Assembly: GCA_036244975.1 (NCBI GenBank)
Contig: BTTE01000005.1
Span: forward strand, 3,223-67,222
From: Sulfidibacterium sp036244975
GTDB taxonomy: Bacteria > Bacteroidota > Bacteroidia > Bacteroidales > F082
Length of the DNA: 64,000 bases
Direction: 5' to 3'
Shown: in pieces, positions 26,003-33,572 of the stretch
How the letters are laid out: each line of letters begins with the position of its first letter
Numbering within the stretch: the first letter of the stretch is position 1
The notes under the pieces: generated by a model
The model's database searches: none
What the model was told of the DNA's origin: nothing
Seen by the model: only the letters and a program-made list of their open reading frames with translations
Made by a program: the position numbers and the translations under genes

Positions 26003-26043
26003 GGATTTCAGTTAAATTAAGACCCCTATCGTTTTTTATTTGA

Positions 26044-26051
26044 CAAAGTTA
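26044..26051 (-). promoter_or_regulatory. Candidate -7 element of the transglutaminase-like gene
   Basis: Minus-strand TAACTTTG, matching TAnnTTTG, 41 nt before the ATG at 26002. Confidence 0.4.
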
Positions 26052-26093
26052 GGATGATTTTTGGAATTTTGAAAAACATGATTTTTTGGGTAC

Positions 26094-26187
26094 CCAACCG
26101 GCAGACGTCCGCTCGTGTCTTGTCCCCACGACAGAATCAAATCTCCACCGGTTTAAGTATCTCCGCTACGCCCAATCGGCAAGTGTC
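26094..26187. repeat. Imperfect direct repeat in a GC-richer intergenic block
   Basis: CCAACCGGCAGACGTC (26094-26109) and CCAATCGGCAAGTGTC (26172-26187) agree at 12 of 16 positions and all four differences are transitions. The block between is richer in GC than its surroundings and has no reading frame. It may be the relic of a repeat or a mobile fragment; nothing else in the window resembles it. Confidence 0.3.
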
Positions 26188-26243
26188 TGTGCCATAATGT
26201 GTACATGTCCGAAAAGCTTTTTCGTTTGCTTCTGTTAAATAGC

Positions 26244-26251
26244 TATCTTTG
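26244..26251 (+). promoter_or_regulatory. Candidate -7 element of cdsA-psd
   Basis: TATCTTTG matches TAnnTTTG, 23 nt upstream of the TTG start of cdsA at 26275. Confidence 0.5.
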
Positions 26252-26274
26252 CCGGCGTAAAAATCTGCTTTTAA

Positions 26275-27087
26275 TTGAAAGAATTTATCATTAGAACTAT
26301 AACGGGAATCGTTTTTGCCGTACTTGTCATCGGTTCCATTTTGTGGTCGCCGTGGGCATTCTTTGCACTTATGGCTGTCTTTACCATTATTGGTCTTACT
26401 GAATTTGTGAAATTGTTTCCTGCCAAACCGAAGGTAAGAGGTACGGTGATCTACTATTTCCTCGGATTTTCAGTGTATGTCCTGATAGGTTTGACAGGGA
26501 TGAATGTTGTCGATTTTTCCAATTTGCTTTTGGTGGTACTGAGCTTTTTTATCCTGATTGCCGTTGAGCTTTTCAGACAGCCAAACCCCTCTTGGATGCA
26601 GATTGCCGCCGGTTTTAGTGCTTTTATCTACATTTCTTTGCCTTTTGGTTTGATGAACAGCCTGTTTTGGGTCGGAAGTGGAAATATAAGCTTTCCGTGG
26701 ATATTACTGGCACTTTTTATTCTGGTATGGGCCAATGATGTTTTTGCCTACCTGTTGGGTTCCACTATTGGAAAGCACAAACTTTACAAGAGACTTTCTC
26801 CTAATAAAACATGGGAGGGAAGCTTGGGGGGGTTGATTTTTACACTTGTTTTTGCCTGGCTTTTCAGTAGGTTTGCATTTAACCTGAACCTTCATCAATG
26901 GCTGTGGATAGGGTTGATTGTCTCCATTGCAGCCAACCTCGGCGATTTGTCGGAATCACTATTAAAACGAAATGCCGGAGTTAAAGATTCCGGCACTATT
27001 TTTCCCGGCCATGGCGGCGTACTCGACCGCTTCGATGCCATCCTTTTTGCAACACCATTTGTTTTTTTCTATCTTTATATTTTATGA
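26275..27087 (+). CDS. cdsA: Phosphatidate cytidylyltransferase (CDP-diglyceride synthase)
   Basis: A 270-residue polytopic inner-membrane enzyme making CDP-diacylglycerol from phosphatidate and CTP. The family signature is complete near residues 222-253: 'SESLLKRNAGVKDSGTIFPG' followed by 'HGGVLDRFDAI'. About eight membrane helices are evident. The start is TTG: it is the only codon giving the family N-terminus ('KEFIIRTITGIVFAV'), and there is no ATG near. The stop overlaps the psd start (ATGA), so the two lipid genes are translationally coupled. Confidence 0.95.
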   Translation: MKEFIIRTITGIVFAVLVIGSILWSPWAFFALMAVFTIIGLTEFVKLFPAKPKVRGTVIYYFLGFSVYVLIGLTGMNVVDFSNLLLVVLSFFILIAVELFRQPNPSWMQIAAGFSAFIYISLPFGLMNSLFWVGSGNISFPWILLALFILVWANDVFAYLLGSTIGKHKLYKRLSPNKTWEGSLGGLIFTLVFAWLFSRFAFNLNLHQWLWIGLIVSIAANLGDLSESLLKRNAGVKDSGTIFPGHGGVLDRFDAILFATPFVFFYLYIL

Positions 27088-27737
27088 GGTTTCACAATGA
27101 AGGATATAAGATTATCCGTAATTCCTTTTTTATCAATGGGATAATAATTGCCTTTTTTGTGCTTTTTCCCATGCCGATGGTGATAAAAGCCTTTTTCATC
27201 ACTATTTTCGGTATCTTTTTTTCCTGGACACTTTTTTTCTTCCGCGTGCCAAACCGCGAAACCAATAGTGGTAACTACGTCCTGTCGTCTGCCGATGGGG
27301 TGGTAGTGGCTCTCGAAGAAGTGTTTGAACCGGAATATTTTAAGGAGAAGCGATTGCAGGTTTCCGTTTTTATGTCGGGTTTTGATGTGCATGTCAACTG
27401 GTATCCGTTTGACGGGATCATTCGCTATACAAAATATCATGAAGGCAAATACCTGCTGGCACGTCATCCCAAATCATCGGAACAAAACGAGCGCAGTTCT
27501 ATTGTGTTGGAAAAAGAAAAGGGTAAAGATGTACTCATAAGGCAGGTAGCCGGCATTATGGCTCGCCGGATTGTCTTTTATTCCAGAATAAATCAGCAGA
27601 TAAAACAAGGCGAAGAGATTGGCATGATACGTTTCGGCTCACGGGTGGATTTTTTCCTCCCGGTGGGAACAAAACCGGTCGTAAAAATCGGACAAAAAGT
27701 CAAAGCCAAAAGAACTGTAATCGCTTACTTTTCCTGA
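27084..27737 (+). CDS. psd: Phosphatidylserine decarboxylase, short form
   Basis: A 217-residue proenzyme of the short PSD type. Two hydrophobic segments lie at ~18-52. The self-cleavage site is Gly185-Ser186 in 'MIRFGSRVDFFLP', where Ser becomes the pyruvoyl group of the alpha chain. 'SADGVVVAL' and 'FMSGFDVHVNWYPFDG' are conserved blocks. It makes phosphatidylethanolamine from phosphatidylserine. It starts inside the cdsA stop codon, and its 3' end overlaps the convergent LysM gene by 13 bp. pssA, the enzyme between CdsA and Psd, is not in the window. Confidence 0.93.
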   Translation: MRFHNEGYKIIRNSFFINGIIIAFFVLFPMPMVIKAFFITIFGIFFSWTLFFFRVPNRETNSGNYVLSSADGVVVALEEVFEPEYFKEKRLQVSVFMSGFDVHVNWYPFDGIIRYTKYHEGKYLLARHPKSSEQNERSSIVLEKEKGKDVLIRQVAGIMARRIVFYSRINQQIKQGEEIGMIRFGSRVDFFLPVGTKPVVKIGQKVKAKRTVIAYFS

Positions 27738-30466
27738 GGGGTCCCTTTTTCGATGAAAGCATCGGGAAGCTTAATAAGCTGTTTGTTCTTTATCCTTAGC
27801 CAGTTCCAGTAAGTATTTTCATAGTTACCCTGACCGGAATTCACGGGCATGAAATTATAATGTGTACTTAAACCTGTGCCCTTGTTGTAAGGCAGGCAGC
27901 GCATAAAGTGGTTTCCATACCGGAAAACGGATTGTAGAAGATAATAGGTAATATCAAAACCCAATACCCCGTATTTATTGGGTGAAGTGGCATACCGGCG
28001 GTAAAATTCATTATTGAAATTCTTGTAGGCTGGCGATGTATAATCGACATAATAACTGGCCGGATAAGTTACCTCCATGTTGTCCATTTGGTATAAATCC
28101 AGTGTTCCCACGGTTTCCCATACGGGCAGGCCAATAATTTTAATGTTAAAAGTATCGCGCAAAACATTGAGCCGGTTCATGGCGTCCATGATAAACGATT
28201 TATTACTGCCGTAAAGAACCACGAGATTATTTCTGAGTACCGAAGCGTTGGCATCAAAAGGATGCAGGCTGTCTCTCGCATAATCAATGTAAATCAGCTG
28301 ATTGGCAACAGTCGTTGTGTCATACTGAAAATTTTTCAGCATTTCCGGACTTACCGGATTATTTTCCAGATAATAATTTTGCAGTGTATCGTTAAACGTG
28401 ATTTTGGTTTCAGGAATGGCATCTGCTATGTCAGGATTATTTCTCTCCTGTTCGAGTCGTTCCTTGTCTTTGTTGCGTTGTGTAACGGCTATCCCAATAT
28501 TGATCAGATCAAAATTGGGGAAAGTTACCGAATCGGGTAAGATTCTCCGGATACTGTCGTGTAAAGCGGAAACTTCCCAAGCATTTTTATAAGCAGTTTG
28601 CGAAATGATAAAGACCTTGTCGTTGGGATAATCATTTTTGATGAGCCGGGGGACTGCCGAAGCCTCCGCCGTTTCGTCCGGGGTAACCTTTACAACATTG
28701 TTGTACCGGTTAAGGATCTCATTTCTAAAAGTAAGCGGATTGACAATAGGAATATCAAAATGGCTGGCAAAAAGAGCCACCTCGTTAAAACTACGGCTAT
28801 AAAACGGACCGATAATCAGGTTCATATTTTTGAGCTCGGGACGTGTGAGCACTTTGGACGTCTTCGTTAGTGTCTGGTCAACGTCGTAAACATACAATTC
28901 AAGGTTCATTCCTTGTTCTTTAAGAGAATCCGAAGCCAGCAGCGCACCTTCGAGAAATTCCACAAACCGGAAAGGTGTAAAGCTTTCCTGATGACGTATC
29001 ATAAATTGTGTTATGTCAAGACTGTCGGTTTGCTCCAGATAGAGCGGAACCATAAGGGCGACCTTGAAAGTCCGGTTATGCGGACGTTCCTGGCATCCGG
29101 CAAAGGCCGGCGAAGCAACGGCGGTTCCGGTGGTTTCTTCTTTGGCTGCCCCGTATTCACCGGCAGCTTTTTCCTTCGTGGTTTTCCCTTTTTCGGAAAG
29201 TAATATGGCTTTCGGACCCACGGGAATCCTGACGACCTGACCGGAAAGCGCTTTCCTGCCTATGGAAGGATTTTCGCGGATGAGCACATCTCTGTCCACA
29301 AGATACATTCTCGCTATCTTTTTCAGCGATATTTTCCGCCGGGCCTGATAGAAAACATAGTCATTATTTATTTTTTTTTTTGGAATCCTGATGGTTTGTC
29401 CGATTCTGATATTTGACGTAAGGCCGGGATTGGCTTTGTAAAGGTCTTCCGGCTTGAGTCCGTAAAGTCTGGAAATGCTGTATAAAGTTTCTTTTCTTTT
29501 CACGATATGAGTAATAAAACCTCCTGTTCCGGATTTTTGTGGCTTTGTGAAGGTGGAATTTTTGTTGCTCCCCGGATTTCCGGCTGTGTTTACCAAAGCT
29601 TTTTCATATTTCATAGCTTTTTTTAATTCCTTTTCGGAAGGATGATATCCGGGAACTTTGGCATTCACCGGCAAACGCAACCGTGCTCCCCGAAAAGTGC
29701 TGATAAGTCCCGGATTAACTGCTTTAAGTTCTCTTACCGTAATGTCATACTTTTTAGCAATACTTTTAAGCGTTTCTCCCGAAATTACCACATGTCTGTA
29801 ATCTTTTATCACCGGAATGGCAGGGTTAAAACTACCGGAGGGTTTGGGTGTGGGCATGTGATATGCCTTGCGGGTTGCCGGCAATGTAGCGGTAGTTGTT
29901 ACCGGTGTTGTGGTAACCGGGGCCGGGGGTTCATTAACAGGTTTCTGCGGCTGGATGCCTCCGGTGTACGTTTTGTGTGCAGCAGCACCTGATACTTTGC
30001 CGTCCAGAATGGAAAAGGCGCTCTCAACAGGGATTTTTACGTACTCGCCTTCTTTCAACGGGCTTTTTATTCCCGGATTAGCCAGCAAAATATAGCGCTT
30101 GGGAATCAGATAAATGGATGAAATATGATCGATGGTTTCCCCATCGGTAGCCACATGGTAAAAGAAATCGAAATTGGTTTTTTTAACCTGATTATTGATT
30201 TCTGTTTCTTTGTTTACGGTGGGAATCCATAGTTTTTGGCCGGTCAGAATTCCTTGTTTTGCACCCGGGTTGGCGTAATAAATCTCGTCCAGCCCTACCT
30301 GATAAGCTTTTGCAATGGAATAAAGTGTTTGCCCTTTTTGAACAGTATGCACATAATATTGTTTCCCGTCGCGTTCCTGAATAACCGTGCTAATGGGAAT
30401 TTTTACCGTTTGTGCAAAAACAACACCGGTAAGCAATAAAAAATAAATTAAAAGCCCTTTTTTCAT
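27725..30466 (-). CDS. Five-LysM protein fused to a periplasmic-receptor-like domain
   Basis: A 913-residue exported protein (signal 'MMKKGLLIYFLLLTGVVFAQ'). Five LysM-like repeats follow, starting with 'VHTVQKGQTLYSIAKAYQ' and including 'HVATDGETIDHISSIYLI', 'HVVISGETLKSIAKKYDI', 'HIVKRKETLYSISRLYG' and a weaker fifth ('RRKISLKKIARMYLVD'); a Pro/Thr-rich linker separates repeats two and three. From about residue 475 the chain is a type-I periplasmic binding protein-like fold ('FKVALMVPLYLEQTDSL', 'NLIIGPFYSRSFNEVALFA', 'IPIVNPLTFRNEIL'). LysM binds peptidoglycan; the receptor-like half resembles branched-chain amino-acid receptors but no transporter is nearby. An in-frame ATG 48 nt upstream is rejected because a TAnnTTTG box lies between. 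Downstream of guaA on the same strand. Confidence 0.85.
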   Translation of the reverse strand: MKKGLLIYFLLLTGVVFAQTVKIPISTVIQERDGKQYYVHTVQKGQTLYSIAKAYQVGLDEIYYANPGAKQGILTGQKLWIPTVNKETEINNQVKKTNFDFFYHVATDGETIDHISSIYLIPKRYILLANPGIKSPLKEGEYVKIPVESAFSILDGKVSGAAAHKTYTGGIQPQKPVNEPPAPVTTTPVTTTATLPATRKAYHMPTPKPSGSFNPAIPVIKDYRHVVISGETLKSIAKKYDITVRELKAVNPGLISTFRGARLRLPVNAKVPGYHPSEKELKKAMKYEKALVNTAGNPGSNKNSTFTKPQKSGTGGFITHIVKRKETLYSISRLYGLKPEDLYKANPGLTSNIRIGQTIRIPKKKINNDYVFYQARRKISLKKIARMYLVDRDVLIRENPSIGRKALSGQVVRIPVGPKAILLSEKGKTTKEKAAGEYGAAKEETTGTAVASPAFAGCQERPHNRTFKVALMVPLYLEQTDSLDITQFMIRHQESFTPFRFVEFLEGALLASDSLKEQGMNLELYVYDVDQTLTKTSKVLTRPELKNMNLIIGPFYSRSFNEVALFASHFDIPIVNPLTFRNEILNRYNNVVKVTPDETAEASAVPRLIKNDYPNDKVFIISQTAYKNAWEVSALHDSIRRILPDSVTFPNFDLINIGIAVTQRNKDKERLEQERNNPDIADAIPETKITFNDTLQNYYLENNPVSPEMLKNFQYDTTTVANQLIYIDYARDSLHPFDANASVLRNNLVVLYGSNKSFIMDAMNRLNVLRDTFNIKIIGLPVWETVGTLDLYQMDNMEVTYPASYYVDYTSPAYKNFNNEFYRRYATSPNKYGVLGFDITYYLLQSVFRYGNHFMRCLPYNKGTGLSTHYNFMPVNSGQGNYENTYWNWLRIKNKQLIKLPDAFIEKGTPQEK

Positions 30467-30492
30467 CATGATAACACGCTCCTCTAATGATT

Positions 30493-30500
30493 CAAAATTA
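30493..30500 (-). promoter_or_regulatory. Candidate -7 element of the LysM/receptor gene
   Basis: Minus-strand TAATTTTG, 26 nt before the chosen ATG (30466). It falls inside the longer in-frame reading beginning at 30514 and so argues for the shorter protein. Confidence 0.45.
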
Positions 30501-30530
30501 AAAAGATTTTCCATTGTAAACGAACCCGGA

Positions 30531-30622
30531 ATTTTTTTTCTTTCATCTCGTTATTTTTATCTTTTGGTGTTCCATACTTTTATCTTTCTCCTTTTATCTT
30601 TTGTCTTTTTCCTTTTTCCTTG
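30531..30622 (-). repeat. Purine tract with repeated AAAAGATAAAAG units between guaA and the LysM gene
   Basis: Read on the minus strand, the 92 bases after the guaA stop are nearly all A and G, with three imperfect AAAGATAAAA units. No stable hairpin is visible. It is low-complexity sequence; a role in mRNA processing or as an unwound spacer cannot be judged. Confidence 0.4.
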
Positions 30623-30623
30623 T

Positions 30624-32153
30624 TTACTCCCACTCAATTGTCGCCGGTGGCTTGGAACTGATGTCGTAAACCACGCGGTTGACGCCTTTTACCTTATTAA
30701 TAATATCGTTGGAAACTTTTGCCAGAAATTCGTACGGCAGATGCGACCAGTCGGCAGTCATGCCATCAGTGGAACCCACAGCACGCAGGGCAACCACGCG
30801 CTCATACGTGCGCTCATCGCCCATAACACCTACCGATTGCACCGGAAGCAGAATGGCCAGCGCCTGCCAGACTTTATCGTAAAGTCCCTCTTTTTTCAGA
30901 CTTTGCACAAAAATATCATCCACCTCCTGCAAGATATGCACTTTCTCGCGGTTGACTTCGCCAAGTATGCGAATTCCCAACCCGGGACCGGGGAAAGGAT
31001 GCCGTTTGAGTAAATGATCCGGCATCTCCAGTGCGCGGCCAATGCGCCGGACTTCATCCTTAAACAGGGTGTTCAACGGCTCCACGATATTTAGTTTCAT
31101 AAAGTCGGGTAATCCGCCTACATTGTGATGCGATTTTATAGTGGCTGACGGACCTTTTACCGAAACAGACTCGATGACATCAGGATAAATGGTACCCTGT
31201 GCCAGCCATTTCACGTTGCGGATACGGTGTGCTTCGCGGTCGAATACTTCGATAAAAGTTTTCCCGATGACCTTGCGTTTTTTCTCCGGGTCGGATATCC
31301 CTTTCAAGGCCTCCATAAACGCATCTGAAGCATCCACGCCTTTTACATTCAGCCCCATGTGTTGGTAAGATTCAAGTACGGAAGCAAATTCATTTTTCCG
31401 TAACAGTCCGTTATCCACAAAGATACAGAAGAGATTCTTTCCGATAGCTCTGTTCAGCAAAACGGCGGCCACGGAAGAGTCCACGCCGCCCGAAAGCCCG
31501 AGAACCACTTTGTCTTGTCCCAGCTTTTGGCGCAGGTCGGAAAGCGTATTTTCGATAAAAGAGCCGGGTGTCCAGTTCCGGGAACAACCACAGATGTCTG
31601 TTACAAAATTTTTGAGCAACTGCATTCCTTCTTCCGAATGATAAACTTCCGGGTGAAACTGGATGCCGTAAGTGGGTTCGCCTTCAATCTGAAAACCGGC
31701 CACATCCACACTTCCTGTGCTGGCAATAACGTGATAATTTTCAGGGAGTTTCAGAATGGTGTCGCCATGCGACATCCATACCTGGCTGCCATCCGACAGG
31801 TTTTTCATGAGCGGAGAGTAAGTATCGCGAAAGCCGAGGTTGGCGCGCCCGTATTCCCTGATTTTCGAAGGCATTACTTCGCCACCGTCCTGTTGTGCCA
31901 GATACTGTGCACCGTAACAAACACCCAGCAATGGGTATTTACCACGAATTCCCGACAAATCCGGAACCGGCGCTTCCGGGTCGTGTACCGAAAAAGGACT
32001 CCCGGAAAGGATAACGCCTTTTAACGAGCCATCAACAGCCGGTATCTTATTAAAAGGATGAATTTCACAGTAAACATTTAACTCCCTGAGTCTTCGGGCA
32101 ATAAGTTGCGTGTACTGGGAGCCAAAATCGAAAATGACAATGGTTTCTTGCAT
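30624..32153 (-). CDS. guaA: GMP synthase (glutamine-hydrolysing)
   Basis: A 509-residue enzyme converting XMP to GMP. The class I glutamine amidotransferase half has the nucleophile Cys79 in 'LLGVCYGAQYLA' and 'GIQFHPEVYHSEEG' for His/Glu. The ATP pyrophosphatase half has the PP-loop 'LGLSGGVDSSVAAVL'. The dimerisation domain ends canonically in 'DISSKPPATIEWE'. The ATG is only 4 nt past a TAnnTTTG box, predicting a leaderless transcript. Confidence 0.98.
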   Translation of the reverse strand: MQETIVIFDFGSQYTQLIARRLRELNVYCEIHPFNKIPAVDGSLKGVILSGSPFSVHDPEAPVPDLSGIRGKYPLLGVCYGAQYLAQQDGGEVMPSKIREYGRANLGFRDTYSPLMKNLSDGSQVWMSHGDTILKLPENYHVIASTGSVDVAGFQIEGEPTYGIQFHPEVYHSEEGMQLLKNFVTDICGCSRNWTPGSFIENTLSDLRQKLGQDKVVLGLSGGVDSSVAAVLLNRAIGKNLFCIFVDNGLLRKNEFASVLESYQHMGLNVKGVDASDAFMEALKGISDPEKKRKVIGKTFIEVFDREAHRIRNVKWLAQGTIYPDVIESVSVKGPSATIKSHHNVGGLPDFMKLNIVEPLNTLFKDEVRRIGRALEMPDHLLKRHPFPGPGLGIRILGEVNREKVHILQEVDDIFVQSLKKEGLYDKVWQALAILLPVQSVGVMGDERTYERVVALRAVGSTDGMTADWSHLPYEFLAKVSNDIINKVKGVNRVVYDISSKPPATIEWE

Positions 32154-32157
32154 AGCA

Positions 32158-32165
32158 CAAAGATA
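32158..32165 (-). promoter_or_regulatory. -7 element of guaA; predicts leaderless mRNA
   Basis: Minus-strand TATCTTTG, then TGCT, then ATG of guaA. The transcript start expected 4-6 nt past the box coincides with the ATG. Confidence 0.5.
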
Positions 32166-32242
32166 GTGAGTTTAGAAAGATGGAAGCGAAGGAGGTGTGA
32201 AATTTATTATTTAGCCACTTTTTTTCATTTCCCACACTTCCG

Positions 32243-32250
32243 TATTTTTG
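32243..32250 (+). promoter_or_regulatory. Candidate -7 element of hutI; decides the start
   Basis: TATTTTTG matches TAnnTTTG, 18 nt before the ATG at 32269. The longer reading from a TTG at 32248 starts inside this element and is rejected. Confidence 0.5.
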
Positions 32251-32268
32251 CTTTTAAAATCACAGGCC

Positions 32269-33537
32269 ATGACCATTTTTATTGAAAACATAAAAAAAAT
32301 AGTGCTTACCGAAGATAAGTCGTGCAAATTTGTGAGCGGCAAGGCAATGGCCGTTATGAACAGCATCGAAAATGCCTGGCTGCTGATTCGCGATGGGAAA
32401 ATTGCAGACTTTGGCAGTATGAAAAGCATAGACAAAAGCAGTGTTCTTTTTGAAACAGAGGAAGTTAAAGTCATTGATGCTACCGGGAAACTGGTTTTTC
32501 CCTCTTTTGTGGATTCACATACCCATCTCGTTTATCCCGCTTCACGCGAAATTGAGTATGTGGACAAAATCAAAGGACTTTCTTACGAAGAGATTGCAAA
32601 AAGGGGTGGCGGCATCCTGAATACCGCCCGGAAAATGCAGGAAATACCGGAAGATGAATTGTACCGGCAGGCTATGCAACGGTTAGACGAAATTATTGCT
32701 TACGGTACCGGTGCCGTAGAGATAAAAAGCGGTTATGGCCTCAGCACAGAAAACGAATTGAAGATGCTACGGGTAATAAAACGGCTGAAAAAGGATTCGC
32801 CGCTGACCATTCGTGCCAATTTTCTCGGAGCACACGCTGTTCCTCCTGAATATCAAGGCAGGCAAACAAAATATGTGGATAAAGTCATCAACGAAATGCT
32901 GCCGCAGGTAGTCGAAGAAGGGCTGGCCGATTTTGTGGATGTGTTTTGCGACAAAGGTTTTTTCACAGTGAAAGATACCGAACGTATTCTTGAAGCCGGT
33001 CAGAAACAGGGGCTGAGAGGAAAAATCCATGCCAACGAGCTGGGCTATTCCGGCGGCATCCAGGCCGGTGTGAAATACAATGCCTTGTCAGTGGATCATT
33101 TGGAATACACCGGCGATGCCGAAATAGAGGCATTGCTTCATTCCGAGACCATGCCCACGATTCTGCCCGGCGCGGCTTTATTTCTTGGAATGGTCTATGC
33201 GCCCGCCCGCAAGATGATTGACGCCGGACTTCCGGTAGCCATGGCCAGCGATTTTAATCCCGGCTCGGCACCCTCCGGAAACATGCAGTTTATCCTTTCT
33301 ATGGCCAGTATTGCCTACCGGCTGCTACCCGAAGAAGCAATTTATGCTACCACGCTCAATACGGCTTACGCCATGGGCATCAGCGATAGGCTGGGAAGTA
33401 TCGCCCGTGGAAAAATTGCCAATATTTTTATTACCAAAGAGATTCCGAACATTGAGTTTATGCCTTATGCTTTCGGCAGCAACAAGGTGGAAACTGCTAT
33501 TTTAAACGGAGAAATTATCAAGCGTGAAATATGCTAA
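32269..33537 (+). CDS. hutI: Imidazolonepropionase
   Basis: A 422-residue metal-dependent hydrolase of the amidohydrolase superfamily, third step of histidine breakdown (4-imidazolone-5-propanoate to N-formimidoyl-glutamate). Metal ligands are visible in 'FVDSHTHLVYPASRE', in 'HANELGYSGG' and in 'MASDFNPGSAPSGNM'. Length is normal. ftcD, acting on the next intermediate, begins 35 nt downstream. Confidence 0.95.
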   Translation: MTIFIENIKKIVLTEDKSCKFVSGKAMAVMNSIENAWLLIRDGKIADFGSMKSIDKSSVLFETEEVKVIDATGKLVFPSFVDSHTHLVYPASREIEYVDKIKGLSYEEIAKRGGGILNTARKMQEIPEDELYRQAMQRLDEIIAYGTGAVEIKSGYGLSTENELKMLRVIKRLKKDSPLTIRANFLGAHAVPPEYQGRQTKYVDKVINEMLPQVVEEGLADFVDVFCDKGFFTVKDTERILEAGQKQGLRGKIHANELGYSGGIQAGVKYNALSVDHLEYTGDAEIEALLHSETMPTILPGAALFLGMVYAPARKMIDAGLPVAMASDFNPGSAPSGNMQFILSMASIAYRLLPEEAIYATTLNTAYAMGISDRLGSIARGKIANIFITKEIPNIEFMPYAFGSNKVETAILNGEIIKREIC

Positions 33538-33542
33538 TTTTG
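33535..33542 (+). promoter_or_regulatory. Candidate internal -7 element for ftcD overlapping the hutI stop
   Basis: TAATTTTG matches TAnnTTTG; its first three bases are the TAA stop codon of hutI. It lies 30 nt before the ftcD ATG at 33573, so ftcD may have its own promoter. The same stop-codon overlap is seen at merR. Confidence 0.4.
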
Positions 33543-33572
33543 CAGGAAATAAAAAAAATACCCCTGAAAAAT

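Noticed and set aside
33531..33572. Upstream ATG for ftcD
   Set aside because: It lies inside hutI, precedes a promoter-like box and adds residues not found in the family.
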